From the NCBI GenBank assembly GCA_963924555.1, contig OZ004585.1, positions 4,477,488 to 4,541,487 on the forward strand: a stretch of 64,000 bases of DNA, given 5' to 3'. The DNA comes from Crambe crambe (taxonomy: Eukaryota; Porifera; Demospongiae; Poecilosclerida; Crambeidae). The notes beneath the pieces are model-generated. The model made no database searches and had not been told where the DNA came from. It worked only from the letters and a program-made list of their open reading frames with translations. Below are positions 1 through 11,400 of this stretch, in pieces (positions within the stretch are counted from its first letter, which is position 1; each line of letters opens with the position of its first letter). A program made the position numbers and the translations under genes.

Positions 1-606
1 GTCTTCACTATCTTCACTGCATTCACTGTCTTCACTGTCTTCACTGCCTTCACTGCATTCACTGTCTTCACTGCCTTCACTGCATTCACTGTCTTCACTG
101 TCTTCACTGCATTCACTGTCTTTACTGCCTTCACTGCTTTCACTGTCTTCACTGCCTTCACTGCTTTCACTGTCTTCACTGCCTTCACTGTCTTCACTGC
201 TTTCACTGTCTTCACTGTCTTCACTGCATTCACTGTCTTCACTGCCTTCACTGCTTTCACTGTCTTCACTGCCTTCACTGCTTTCACTGTCTTCACTGTC
301 TTAACTATCTTCACTGTCTTCACTATCTTCACTGTCTTCACTGTCTTCACTGCTTTCACTGCATTCACTCTCTTCACTGCTTTCACTGTCTTCACTGCCT
401 TCACTGCTTTCACTATCTTCACTGCTTTCACTGTCTTCACTGCTTTCACTGTCTTCACTGTACTCACTATCTTCACAGCATTCACACTGTCTTCACTCAC
501 TGTCTTCACTGCATTCACTGAGATCACCAACTCCTTTCACTGTAGTAGCATAGACATATCTATGAATATCATTAAGAAGCTATGAATATCATATGCTAAT
601 TTCCTC
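1..606 (-). mobile_element. Foldback element copy 1, right end only (9-bp repeat arm plus unique terminus)
   Basis: Bases 1 to about 520 are a tandem array of a 9-bp unit (complement of GTGAAxyCA). Next comes a unique stretch of about 85 bp that ends with CTAATTTCCTC at 596-606. The last ~240 bp of the array keeps the same order of unit variants as 3390-3630, so this is a second copy of the element at 623-3701, cut off by the window edge. It encodes nothing recognisable. Confidence 0.8.
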
Positions 607-712
607 TCCCTAATGGCTAAGGAGGAAATTAGCATATGATATTCATAGCTTTTTAATGATATTCATAGATATGTCTATGCTACTATCTCAGTGACAGTGA
701 AAGGAGTTGGTG

Positions 713-2246
713 ATCTCAGTGAATGCAGTGAATGCAGTGAAGACAGTGAAGACAGTGAATGCAGTGAAGGCAGTAAAGTCAGTGAATGCAGTGAAGACAG
801 TGAAGACAATGAATGCAGTGAAGGCAGTGAAGACAGTGAATGCAGTGAAAGCAGTGAAGACAGTGAAGACAGTGAAGACAGTGAAGACAGTGAAGGCAGT
901 GAAGACAGTGAAGACAGTGAAAGCAGTGAAGACAGTGAATGCAGTGAAGGCAGTGAAGACAGTGAAGACAGTGAATGCAGTGAAAGCAGTGAAAGTAGTG
1001 AAGACAGTGAAGGCAGTGAAGACAGTGAATGCAGTGAAGACAGTGAAGGCAGTGAATGTAGTGAAAGCAGTGAAGACAGTGAAGACAGTGAAAGCAGTGA
1101 ATGCAGTGAAGACAGTGAAAGCAGTGAAAGCAGTGAATGCAGTGAAGGCAGTGAAGATAGTGAAGACAGTGAAAGCAGTGAAGACAGTGAAGACAGTGAA
1201 AGCAGTGAAGACAGTGAAGACAGTGAAAGCAGTGAAGGCAGTGAAGACAGTGAAGACAGTGAAAGCAGTGAAGACAGTGAATGCAGTGAATGCAGTGAAG
1301 GCAGTGAAGGCAATGAAGACAGTGAAGACAGTGAAGGCAGTGAATGCAGTGAAGGCAGTGAAGACAGTGAAGACAGTGAAAGCAGTGAAGGCAGTGAAGA
1401 CAGTGAATGCAGTGAAGACAGTGAAAGCAGTGAAGGCAGTGAATGCAGTGAAGGCATTGAAGACAGTGAAGACAGTGAAAGCAGTGAAGACAGTGAAGAC
1501 AGTGAAAGCAGTGAAGGCAGTGAAGACAGTGAAACCAGTGAAGACAGTGAAGACAGTGCAGTGAAGACAATGAAGGCAGTGAAGGCAGTGAAGGCAGTGA
1601 AGACAGTGAAGACAATGAATGCAGTGAAAGCAGTGAAGACAGTGAATGCAGTGAATGCAGTGAAGGCAGTGAAGGGAGTGAAGACAGTGAAGACAGTGAA
1701 GACAGTGAATGCAGTGAAGGCAGTGAAGGCAGTGAAGGCAGTGAAGACAGTGAAGACAGTGAAGACAGTGAAGCAGTGAAGGCAGTGAAGACAGTGAAGA
1801 CAGTGAATGCAGTGAAGGCAGTGAAGACAGTGAAGGCAGTGAATGCAGTGAAGACAGTGAAGGCGGTGAAGGCAGTGAAGGCAGTGAAGACAGTGAATGC
1901 AGTGAAGGCAGAGAAGACAGTGAAGACAGTGAAAGCAGTGAAGGCAGTGAAGACAGTGAAAGCAGTGAAGACAGTGAATGCAGTGAAAGCAGTGAATGCA
2001 GTGAAGACAGTGAATGCAGTGAAAGCAGTGAATGCAGTGAAGATAGTGAAGACAGTGAAAGCAGTGAAGACAGTGAGTGCAGTGAAGATAGTGAAGACAG
2101 TGAGTGAAGACAGTGAAAGCAGTGAAGACAGTGAAGACAGTGAATGCAGTGAAGACAGTGAAGTCAGTAAATGCAGTGAAAGCAGTAAAGACAGTGAAGA
2201 CAGTGAATGCAGTGAAAGCAGTGAAGACAGTGAAGACTGTGAATGC
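713..2246 (+). repeat. 9-bp minisatellite array, left arm (about 170 units)
   Basis: The unit is GTGAAxyCA, where xy is nearly always GA, GG, TG or AG. The other seven positions are almost invariant. Rare departures include GTCA, AACC and CGGTG units. The array is open in all three plus frames. Confidence 0.95.
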
Positions 2247-3612
2247 GCATTCACTGTCTTCACTGTCTTCACTGCTTTCACTGTCTTCACTGTCTTCACT
2301 GTTTTCACTGTCTTCACACTGCCTTCACTGCTTTCACTATCTTCACTGCTTTCACTACATTCACTGTCTTCACTGCCTTCACTGCTTTCACTGTCTTCAC
2401 TGCTTTCATTGCTTTCACAGTCTTCACTGCTTTCACTGTCTTCACTGATTCACTGTCTTCACTGATTCACTATCTTCACTGCATGCTTTCACTGTCTTCA
2501 CTGTTTCCACTGTCTTTACTGCCTTCACTGCCTTCACTGCTTTCACTGCCTTCACTGCTTTCACTATCTTCACTGCTTTCACTGCATTCACTGTCTTCCC
2601 TGCCTTCACTGCATTCACTAGCTCTTCACTGTCTTCACTGTCTTCACTGTCTTCACTGTTTTCACTATCTTCACTGCCTTCACTGCCTTCACTGCCTTCA
2701 CTGTTTTCACTGCATTCACTGTCTTCACTGCTTTCACTGTCTTCACTGATTCACTATCTTCACTGCATGCTTTCACTGTCTTCACTGTTTTCACTGTCTT
2801 CACTGTCTTCACTGCCTTCACTGCCTTCACTGCATTCACTGTCTTCACTGCCTTCACTGCATTCACTGCCTTCACTGCTTTCACTGTCTTCACTCCTTCA
2901 CTGCATTCACTGCCTTCACTGCATTCACTGTCTTCACTGCCTTCACTGCTTTCACTGTCTTCACTGCCTTCACTGCATTCACTGCCTTCACTGTCTTCAC
3001 TGCATTCACTGCATTCACTGTCTTCACTGCTTTCACTGCATTCACTGTCTTCACTGCTTTCACTGCATTCACTGTCTTCACTGTCTTCACTACGTATCTT
3101 CACTGCATTCACTGTCTTCACTGTCTTCACTGTCTTCACTGCCTTCACTGCATTCACTGTCTTCACTGCCTTCACTGCATTCACTGTCTTCACTGTCTTC
3201 ACTGCATTCACTGTCTTTACTGCCTTCACTGCTTTCACTATCTTCACTGCCTTCACTGCTTTCACTGTCTTCACTGCCTTCACTGTCTTCACTGCTTTCA
3301 CTGTCTTCACTGTCTTCACTGCATTCGCTGTCTTCACTGCCTTCACTGCTTTCACTGTCTTCACTGCCTTCACTGCTTTCACTGTCTTCACTGTCTTAAC
3401 TATCTTCACTGTCTTCACTGCCTTCACTGTCTTCACTGCTTTCACTGCATTCACTCTCTTCACTGCTTTCACTGTCTTCACTGCCTTCACTGCTTTCACT
3501 ATCTTCACTGCTTTCACTGTCTTCACTGCTTTCACTGTCTTCACTGTACTCACTATCTTCACAGCATTCACACTGTCTTCACTCACTGTCTTCACTGCAT
3601 TCACTGAGATCA
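2247..3612 (-). repeat. 9-bp minisatellite array, right arm (inverted)
   Basis: This holds the same unit as the left arm in opposite orientation (about 150 units), so the two arms could form one very long hairpin. A few off-size units occur, for example near 2620 and 3095. Confidence 0.95.
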
Positions 3613-3776
3613 CCAACTCCTTTCACTGTCACTGAGATAGTAGCATAGACATATCTATGAATATCATTAAAAAGCTATGAATATCATATGCTAATTTCCT
3701 CTCCCTAATGGCTAGTAATCTACTCTCCCTAATGGCTAGTTAGATATACTAGACTACGTAGTCTAGTCTATCTATG

Positions 3777-4440
3777 ACTCGACTAATTCAATTAGGAAGC
3801 CATCTTTTCTAGCATGCGCATGTATTTGATATCCAATTATTCGAAATTATAATATTACTCAGCTGTCTCTAGCTAGCTAGCTCTAGATAATGATGATAGA
3901 CTACTGTATCGACTCGGGGATTTAGATTCACCACGGTAGACTCTATTTCAGCATCTTCGACCTCCAAGTATAGCTCAACAATAACACAACACCTTGACTC
4001 CTGATAAATATGATTGGGCTGCTGTGCTATTCTTCTTTCATCTGTCCCTGCATAGAAGAATGAACTCTTATACATAGCTAAAAGCATAAAAGAGAGGAAA
4101 AAAGACCAGGAACAAGTAAGGGAAAAAGCATTTCGTGAAATGAAAAAAGATGTAGGGATGACCACTGCTCAAAAAAGTAAGGAAACAAGAAGGATGGAAA
4201 TGGGATCAATTATATCCAGCCAACAATCCCTACATATACGTTGGGTAGCTTCAGATTATAGTGTAGTAATGTACATATATGTAGTGATTGTTGGCTGGAT
4301 ATAATTGATCCCATTTCCATCCTTCTTGTTTCCTTACTTTTTTGAGCAGTGGTCATCCCTACATCTTTTTTCATTTCACGAAATGCATTTTCCCTTATTC
4401 GATATTACTCAGCTAGCTGGAACGTCTTCTAAATAAAAAG
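3777..4440 (+). repeat. Dispersed repeat 'F1', copy 1, containing a hairpin
   Basis: This sequence recurs at 12365-13225 and, inverted, at 49570-51170. It includes TTTGATATCCAATTATTCG at about 3827, which is an empty site for the LINE insertion in the third copy. It ends in a long hairpin (about 4118-4398) with arms of more than 100 nt that both contain the GATGTAGGGATGACC motif. The open frame read across it on the minus strand has no family features. Confidence 0.75.
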
Positions 4441-5477
4441 TAAAGTAGGGATAGCCATAAAATTTAGCTGCATTATTATTACTCACTCTTAGCCTCCTAA
4501 TTTCAATAACTACACCTATATTAAATCCCTACTTCACTCCCCCTTCAGCAACAAATGTCAAGTAACCACCCATCACCAAACTCAAGAACCACAGCAATAT
4601 TACAAAACTACTATTCCTACTTCACTCCTAGGCCTCACTGTGTGGTATCATGTACGTAGGTTAATTTTAGTGGCTTATATATCTACATTTACTTCATTGC
4701 CTCATTAGCTACTTGCATGTCCATCCAAAAAAATTTCCTCGCACAAGCACACCTGATCATTCAAATTCTGTGGACACACCCTGTCATTCGTAACAGAAGG
4801 GGTCAATGTTGATCAGAAGACCTACCAGGACTTTTTGAGTTTGTTGAAGGGCAGAGAGGTCTCTGGTTATTTTTATTTCAGTGGCTATTCAACTGCAAGT
4901 ACGCAGCTTCTCAGTACAGTGGTGCCTGTCATAGAAACACACTGACAGATTACCTTACAAAAAAGAAAAGCCAACAGCAACTATAGGTGCATGAATATAC
5001 AGTACTTGTATGTCTATGAAATACTGTATTTGTATGAAATTGCTCACTCAGTGAGATTACATAAAAGCATCAACCATGCAGACTCTCAAGTGATGTTGAG
5101 GAAGTGAACTCATGTCCTGAGAGGAAGAATCGTTGATGAAATGCACATTCACGAAGATCTGTATGCATGGTGTTTTACTGTCACACTGTGAAGGTAAGAG
5201 ACTAGCTATAGCTATACCTTAACAGCCATGGGTGTCCAGCATTCATTTGACAATATATACAGTAAGTAGCAATACTGTACTCTTTTATAAGAATTTTTAA
5301 AAAAAGTTTTGCACAATGTACAGTAGGTGACCTAGCTACAGTATTATGTTCAATACAATTGTTATGCCTGCATGTCATTAGAGACCTACAATGGCTACTT
5401 ATTAGCTATGTATACATATTATTGGCTAGTTTAATGACACACAAAGTCATAAAAATGTTTCTGTTTTAGCTTAAAGC
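4441..5477. other. Non-coding stretch 3' of the RTK gene
   Basis: I see no exon, RNA gene or structured repeat here. It lies downstream of the RTK stop codon and probably holds its 3' UTR and flanking DNA. Confidence 0.5.
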
Positions 5478-8400
5478 CTACAGGCCTAATTTTCTGGAGA
5501 ATGCTGAGAACTCAATATATCCAGCCACTTTTTCCAGTAGTGAGTTGATTTCTTGTACCAAGTCTTCAAAAGAGGGTCTCTTTCCAGGTTCTTCATCCCA
5601 ACATTGAGTAATTAGGCCATACCTGGAATATAGCAAGATTTTAGAATGGATGCTTGTGATTGGAGACTATGTTGAGTTTCATGTTCACACTGTAACAGTT
5701 CATGCGTGGCTCATCTATAGCTTTGATTATTGGAAAAATATATATTCTTAATGAAACAGATAAGTATAGGGATGGCTGGATATAAGGTTCCAAAAAAAAT
5801 CATGAAAAAATTCATGAACAAGAGAACAGCGAGCCAGCAAGCAATTAGCTAAGTGTCAAATTGGCTGATAGCTATATCCTTAGGCTTATCTGAGTTATCT
5901 CAGATATTGCTGTCAGAGACAGTGGTGCATGATTCCAACCAGGCAGCTGCATACATGATAAGAAGCTCTAATGCTCTTAGATAACCCAAGTTCCTACAAT
6001 GAGCCTAGTGCCTCTATGACAAAGCTCTGTAGAAAATTAAGCTTGATTACGATTGGAACATGACACATGCAGGACACTAGCTATACCATAGGCATAGGAG
6101 GAAGATGATTTTGATTAGGGGTGGGAGCAACAACAATTTCTCATTTCATTAATAATCTACGTTGGGGGAAACAGCCCCTCTTGCCCCTCTGGTTCCTATG
6201 CCTACAGTGGTGGATCCAGGATTTTCAAAAAGGGGGGGCACACAGGCTTATGGAAAAAATATCTGCGCGCTTGCGTGCGAAAATTTTTTTTACCCGGCTT
6301 TGGCTAACCAGCTAACTTGCAAACTGTCATGCATCACTGTAATTCTTATAAGTGGCCACACCAAAAAGGGGGGGGCATGTGCCTGAAATGCCCACTCCTA
6401 GATCCACCACTGGCCTACATTGTGTATACTATATCGCTATATGGGATGAGCATGCAACACATGGCTCTGGCTTGGGTAGCTGGTTAAAAACAAGCTTGCT
6501 ACTTGTACAGTATAGTAGTCTTTTCATCAACTAGCCCTGCCAGCAATTGTACGTGCCAGCCAGTTGCACTGTATTTTTGTCGTATATTCACTCGAGCCAG
6601 TTGAGCAATGTTGTTTTCAGTCTAGCAGTACAGTACTTGCCATTATTTGAAATTGTTTACTAAAATGGGTAACTAGGAGGGACTGTCCAATCCCCATATA
6701 ATTGTGTTACCAATATTATAATCCTCATCACTCATAGATCTATAGCCTTGTCCCCAGGCCCTCTTTTTTTAATTATGATTGTGGAGGGCCTGGTATGCGT
6801 AAATTTCTAGAAACCCATAGTGTGGGTGTGTCCAAGGAAATGCATTCCCATCGCATATGTCACCATGACAAATTGGTGATACGACCACACACGAGCACAT
6901 GGCCAGGCCTAAGAAAAGAAGAGGCATTGAGCATCCACTGAATTCAAGTGCTGCTACGCTTTGCTAGCTTAGCAGCATATACGTAGTATTGGAGCTGCTT
7001 ATTGTTAGCTAGTAAAATATCAAGTTGTCTAGATTTTGTTCATCCTTTAGGCTTAGCTGGATCATAGATAGATTGGCCTTCACGAGTGTTAGTAAGTGCT
7101 TGGTTATATGACCATAGTGAATTGGTCATTTTGTTGTAGCTAAACAGCAGAAGTTCTTCTGAACTCCTGGTGCCTTTAGGTCGATCCTGTAGTTGCTCCA
7201 GTCCATAGCCCAAATGTGTGGGCAGGGTCATAATGCTCTTGTGCACAACCCACACCCAATTAGATGGTTCTACCCCAGTTCTATTCCCCATGACTTTATG
7301 TACCAGGCCCTCCACAATCCTAACTTAAAAAAGGGCCTGGGGGATGAGGCTATATAGCTGCACTGTGCACCAAATTTTGTACACCATGTACAACAATGAT
7401 GTACTTTTTCACACATTATAATGGACTAACTTAACAAAAGAACTCACACTTGAAGGGTACAACCAGCATCACTGGGTTGTTCGAGTCTTCCTCCACTTTG
7501 GAGAAATTTAACCAAAGTGAATGGATCAATGGCAGGGTAAGGGGTGTGGCCAAGACTGAATATCTCCCAACATGTTATTCCAAATGACCACTGAAAACAA
7601 GCAAAATTTATAATTATAATTTTTTGATTCCATGAAAGTGTGTCTTCTATTTCTAATAAAAGCTAGCTATGTAGCTACAGTAAAATCTCTTAACAAGGGA
7701 CAGTTTATTAATCAAAGTTGGCACAAGTTATTGTATTGTTATCAACTTTATCGTCCAGAATGGAGAGGTATCCTTTTTTTGTGCAGAGGTTGCAAATGTG
7801 GAAGAATCAATCAGGGGGATGTCATTTGAATCCAACATTAAAACAGATCTCTCTTATAGCTAGCTACTCACTACATCAGTCTTCTCAGAGAAGATCCCAT
7901 CAAGAAGACTTTCCAAGGCCATCCACTTGATTGGGAGTTTCACTGAGGTCTCCTCCCCTTGTCTGAAATAATTAGTACTGTATATTTCTTCACTGAGGCC
8001 AAAATCTCCCACCTTTATCAAAAAATGCTCATCAATCCTGCATTATATAATATATATATACCAATGGCTCTATAGCAAATTTGATTGGTGGGTGCACAGG
8101 CCTAGGTACGAGACTATAATATCGGAGTACATATTGAGTTATACATATCAAATTGATTACTGTGCATGTAGCTAGCCTTGAACCCAGCCTCATTTTTCCT
8201 GCCATGGGGTGGGGGATTGAGGCATATTACCATGTTTTTGCTATCTATCCTATCAAGATATCTATCATAAGTTCATGCAATGAGGGCAGGGGGAAATGAG
8301 AGCCTGGTAGCTATCCACTGTTTGTGCATGCACCAATTTCCCCCAACAGGATATTCACTTGCTACGTACATGATCGTCATAATTATTAGCTAATAATGGA

Positions 8401-11400
8401 CACAGTTTCACAATTATTAAAACAACAGAACTAGCTATCGCTATAGCAACAGAGAAACTTGTAATTCAAAATTTCTTAAAGAAGGAACACTGCTCAGTAA
8501 TCTGCGATGGGAATAATATACTTCCATTTCTCCTGCAGACTGTAATGCTTAATAACAAATGAGTGCAAGAGAAGATCCCTGAAGTTCTGGTCCCCCTCAC
8601 TATGAGAAGCTGGATGAAGTCCTGAGCCCAGGACTGACTCTTTTGTGATATATAGACTTGGCCAACTATGCTCTGGAGTTCTTTGAAAGATCTAAGCAAA
8701 AATCTGGTACTGTCCTTTTTGCCTTGGCACCGAAGTGCTGAGGTGCAGTGCTGCAGGCAACTATCTAAGCATGTGCAAATAGTCATAAGCATGCGCATGA
8801 CCTTGATGTGAGAAAGCAGAAAGAGAGCCAAGTAGCAAGAGCAGAGACAGTACTATAATTATAGTATGAAAGGAAAACAATTATGCTAAATAAAAAGGCC
8901 ATGTACGTAGGCTTAGTCCAGCAGTTTCTGTGAACAAACATCAAAATTATGCTGCCTTCCCTACATCACTGCCTCCCACCAAGTTGCTCTAATTGTTCAT
9001 GTCAGTGTAAAAGTTCTGCTTGGTTTAGGCAGTGATGTAGGGATTATTATTGAAGGCAGCATTATTTTGATGTTTGTTCACAGAAACTGCTGGACTAAGC
9101 CTACAGGCCTTTTTATTTAGCATACTTTCACTTGTTTGTTTACTTTTTATATGGCCTCATTTTTTATTTTAGCTAGCTAGCTAGCTAGGTACTGGTTGGC
9201 ATGCATGTACATCCATGTGATCGTGACAGACGGTCGCACGTGACAAATGACATCATTAATTCAAAATGGCTGACAGTATCGTTTGTAATGTAAAGTCGTT
9301 TGATATGACTGATTATTTTGGAGGAAAACTGTGTGAATAACGATGGTAAAAGCATATTGTGTGATTATAACTGCATAAGTTGATATGAATTTGATTGTCG
9401 TATGTGAAAGGATCATGGAGTTACAGCCGTCAAAGAAAATCTGATGAATCTGATGATGATGATGATCGAATCAAAAATTTTTTAGATTTAGACGGTGGCT
9501 GGTCTAGAGACACATAATACTTGGACTTGTTCATTTAGCAAGAAATCTGCTAAATGAATGAATATCATTATGTGACGTATTCTGGCGTACGCGAAATAAC
9601 GTCACGTGCTACTGGATGACATCATTTAAAGGCGCTCACAATCCACATGCTCTGGAACAACACTGAAAGATGCTGCCGACAGAGCTGCTGCTGTTTGGGG
9701 TACCGATTCATACGATTGGGGTTGAAGTGTGCTTTTCTATCTAGGAGAGATGTTCCTGCAGTTCTGCCCACTGCGAGTGTGTAATGCGTCATCGTGACAC
9801 ATGAATTATTGGAAGCGTTATCCGGCACTTCCTGCCCCGAATAAGTCCATGTATTATTAGTCACCAGACCCTCGCACCTTCGGCACTCAGGGCTGGCTAC
9901 GCCAGATTATGGCTGGTCCCCGATTGTTGACGCTGTTCTGGAGGAGTTTGAGTGGACATATCATCATCTTCATTGTTTTCCAGATGTAAGAAGTTTAATT
10001 GAGCCTGTATCAAGAATAGAAGAGATACAGAGAGTCTAGTTTGTATTGTTCTAACGAGAGAAGCCACGCCCATTCTGTACTAACCCTACATAGAGAGTGC
10101 TACCGCACTCTCTGATAACAATCGTCTGAGAAAGTACTGGGAGCAAGGAAACCAACATGAAAGTCATAAAATTAATAATGAGAGCAAGTTTAAGAATTTA
10201 TGATCATCTAAAAAAGCAGCAAGAACAGAATCTACAAAGTCACAGTAGGATAAAAGTCCTTCACAAGTCAACTACGTGCACATGTGCTGAAACATGCAGT
10301 CTTTTTAAAGACAAACTTTTTGAAGCTATAGCTACTATTGCTACTATTTGCCTTTTTGAAGCTACTATTGTCTACTATTAATATCAGCTTGTTTGTGGTT
10401 TGAGGCTATCATTGTATGTGATCAGCTGTGGACACCAAAACAGTACAAGAAAGACTGGATCTGTCTTAGCCTCGTTCCCAGGCCTATTTTTTTTCAGGGG
10501 GAGGGAAAAAAAATACTGGTATACACTGATTGCGCATGCGCTAAAATGCCCCGGCATTCCAGGGCCTCCGCATACTACATCGTAATATCATCCGTATACC
10601 TTTACTACTACGTAAGAATAATGGGTGTGGTTAATTTCTTAGGAGAAGTTTGGTTCATTCTTGCTTTGAAAGAAGAACAGGGCCTGTCCATTCAACAGGG
10701 TAAAGATGTCTTCGTGAAGACATGAAGACCAGCGCTGTGCTGGTAGTGTCTCCACTCATCGCTCTGATGGTTGACAGGTTTAAAGTCTTAGAAAGAGACT
10801 GAGAGGTGTGAAATCGGTAGTCATCTCATCTCAAAACGCTTCAGACTCGAGCCTTTACACTGACAGTATTTTCTTTTATGATCTTGGAGCCCTGTTCACG
10901 TCTATAGTGGAGAGATGCTCTTGACAAGCCTACTGTTTATGCATTGATTTCTACGTCATAATAACCACGTGCTGTCATTATGACGATTTAATCTTGCGCA
11001 TGCGCAATCATTGTATACCAGGCCCTATTTTAATTGGCCTGGGAACGAGGCTAGATCTGTCTATGAGTCCAGGCTGTGAGCAAGGACTTCATGTTGGAAC
11101 CAGTTGTGCAGGCTGTTGGAAGCAAGATTTGATTGGTCTGGCTAAAGTTAGATATATAATTATGAACACAGGAGAAATTTGTACAGCTGTATGAAACTTA
11201 CATGCAGTTGCGAGCAGCTAAGTCTCTATGCAAAAACTTCTGTTCAGAAAGATAACACATTCCTTTAGCAACTTGAAGACACATTGACAACAGCTTTCTT
11301 TGGGCATCTTCAATCTTACAGAAATACACATTACTATAACAACAATTATAAATATTATCTTTCTACCATTTCCTCTCCAGCACCTTCTGCTAATTTAAGG

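Larger units (their letters stand above)
623..3701. mobile_element. Foldback element copy 2 (3.1 kb; inverted arms of 9-bp tandem repeat)
   Basis: The element begins GAGGAAATTAG (623-633) and ends CTAATTTCCTC (3691-3701), exact inverted termini. Inside each terminus is about 85 bp of matching unique sequence, followed by 9-bp tandem repeats: plus sense from about 713 to 2246, inverted from 2247 to about 3612. The arms meet at a perfect palindrome, GAATGCGCATTC (2241-2252). TCCCTAATGGCTA flanks both sides (607-619 and 3702-3714), as a target duplication would, but a third copy at 3726-3738 makes this uncertain. No transposase is present. The architecture matches foldback (FB-like) elements, whose long inverted repeats are built from short tandem units. 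Long open frames here (Ser-Glu-x, Val-Lys-x, Ser-Leu-x repeats) exist only because the unit lacks stop codons. Confidence 0.85.
8038..11201 (-). other. Large RTK intron with MITEs
   Basis: This intron lies between the catalytic-loop exon and the DFG exon. It contains a hairpin MITE (8905-9120) and a second MITE (10470-11051). A short Asp-rich plus-strand frame near 9420-9520 and open frames near 8466-8831 and 9622-9864 match nothing I recognise. Confidence 0.6.

Noticed and set aside
675-3616. Long open frames (up to 512 codons) of Ser-Glu-x, Val-Lys-x, Ser-Leu-x or His-Cys-x repeats
   Set aside because: The 9-bp unit lacks stop codons in nearly all frames on both strands, so all frames are open by arithmetic. 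There is no start context, splice structure or domain, and the array is a transposon arm.
1-3616. CRISPR array or centromeric satellite
   Set aside because: There are no repeat-spacer alternations, the unit is 9 bp, and it sits between transposon-like inverted termini in a clearly eukaryotic context.
3869-4165. 98-aa protein on the minus strand
   Set aside because: It overlaps dispersed repeat F1 and its hairpin. The frame is not preserved in the other two copies.
8466-8831. Additional kinase-gene exon
   Set aside because: The RTK exons on either side join in perfect phase without it, and the frame shows no kinase motif.
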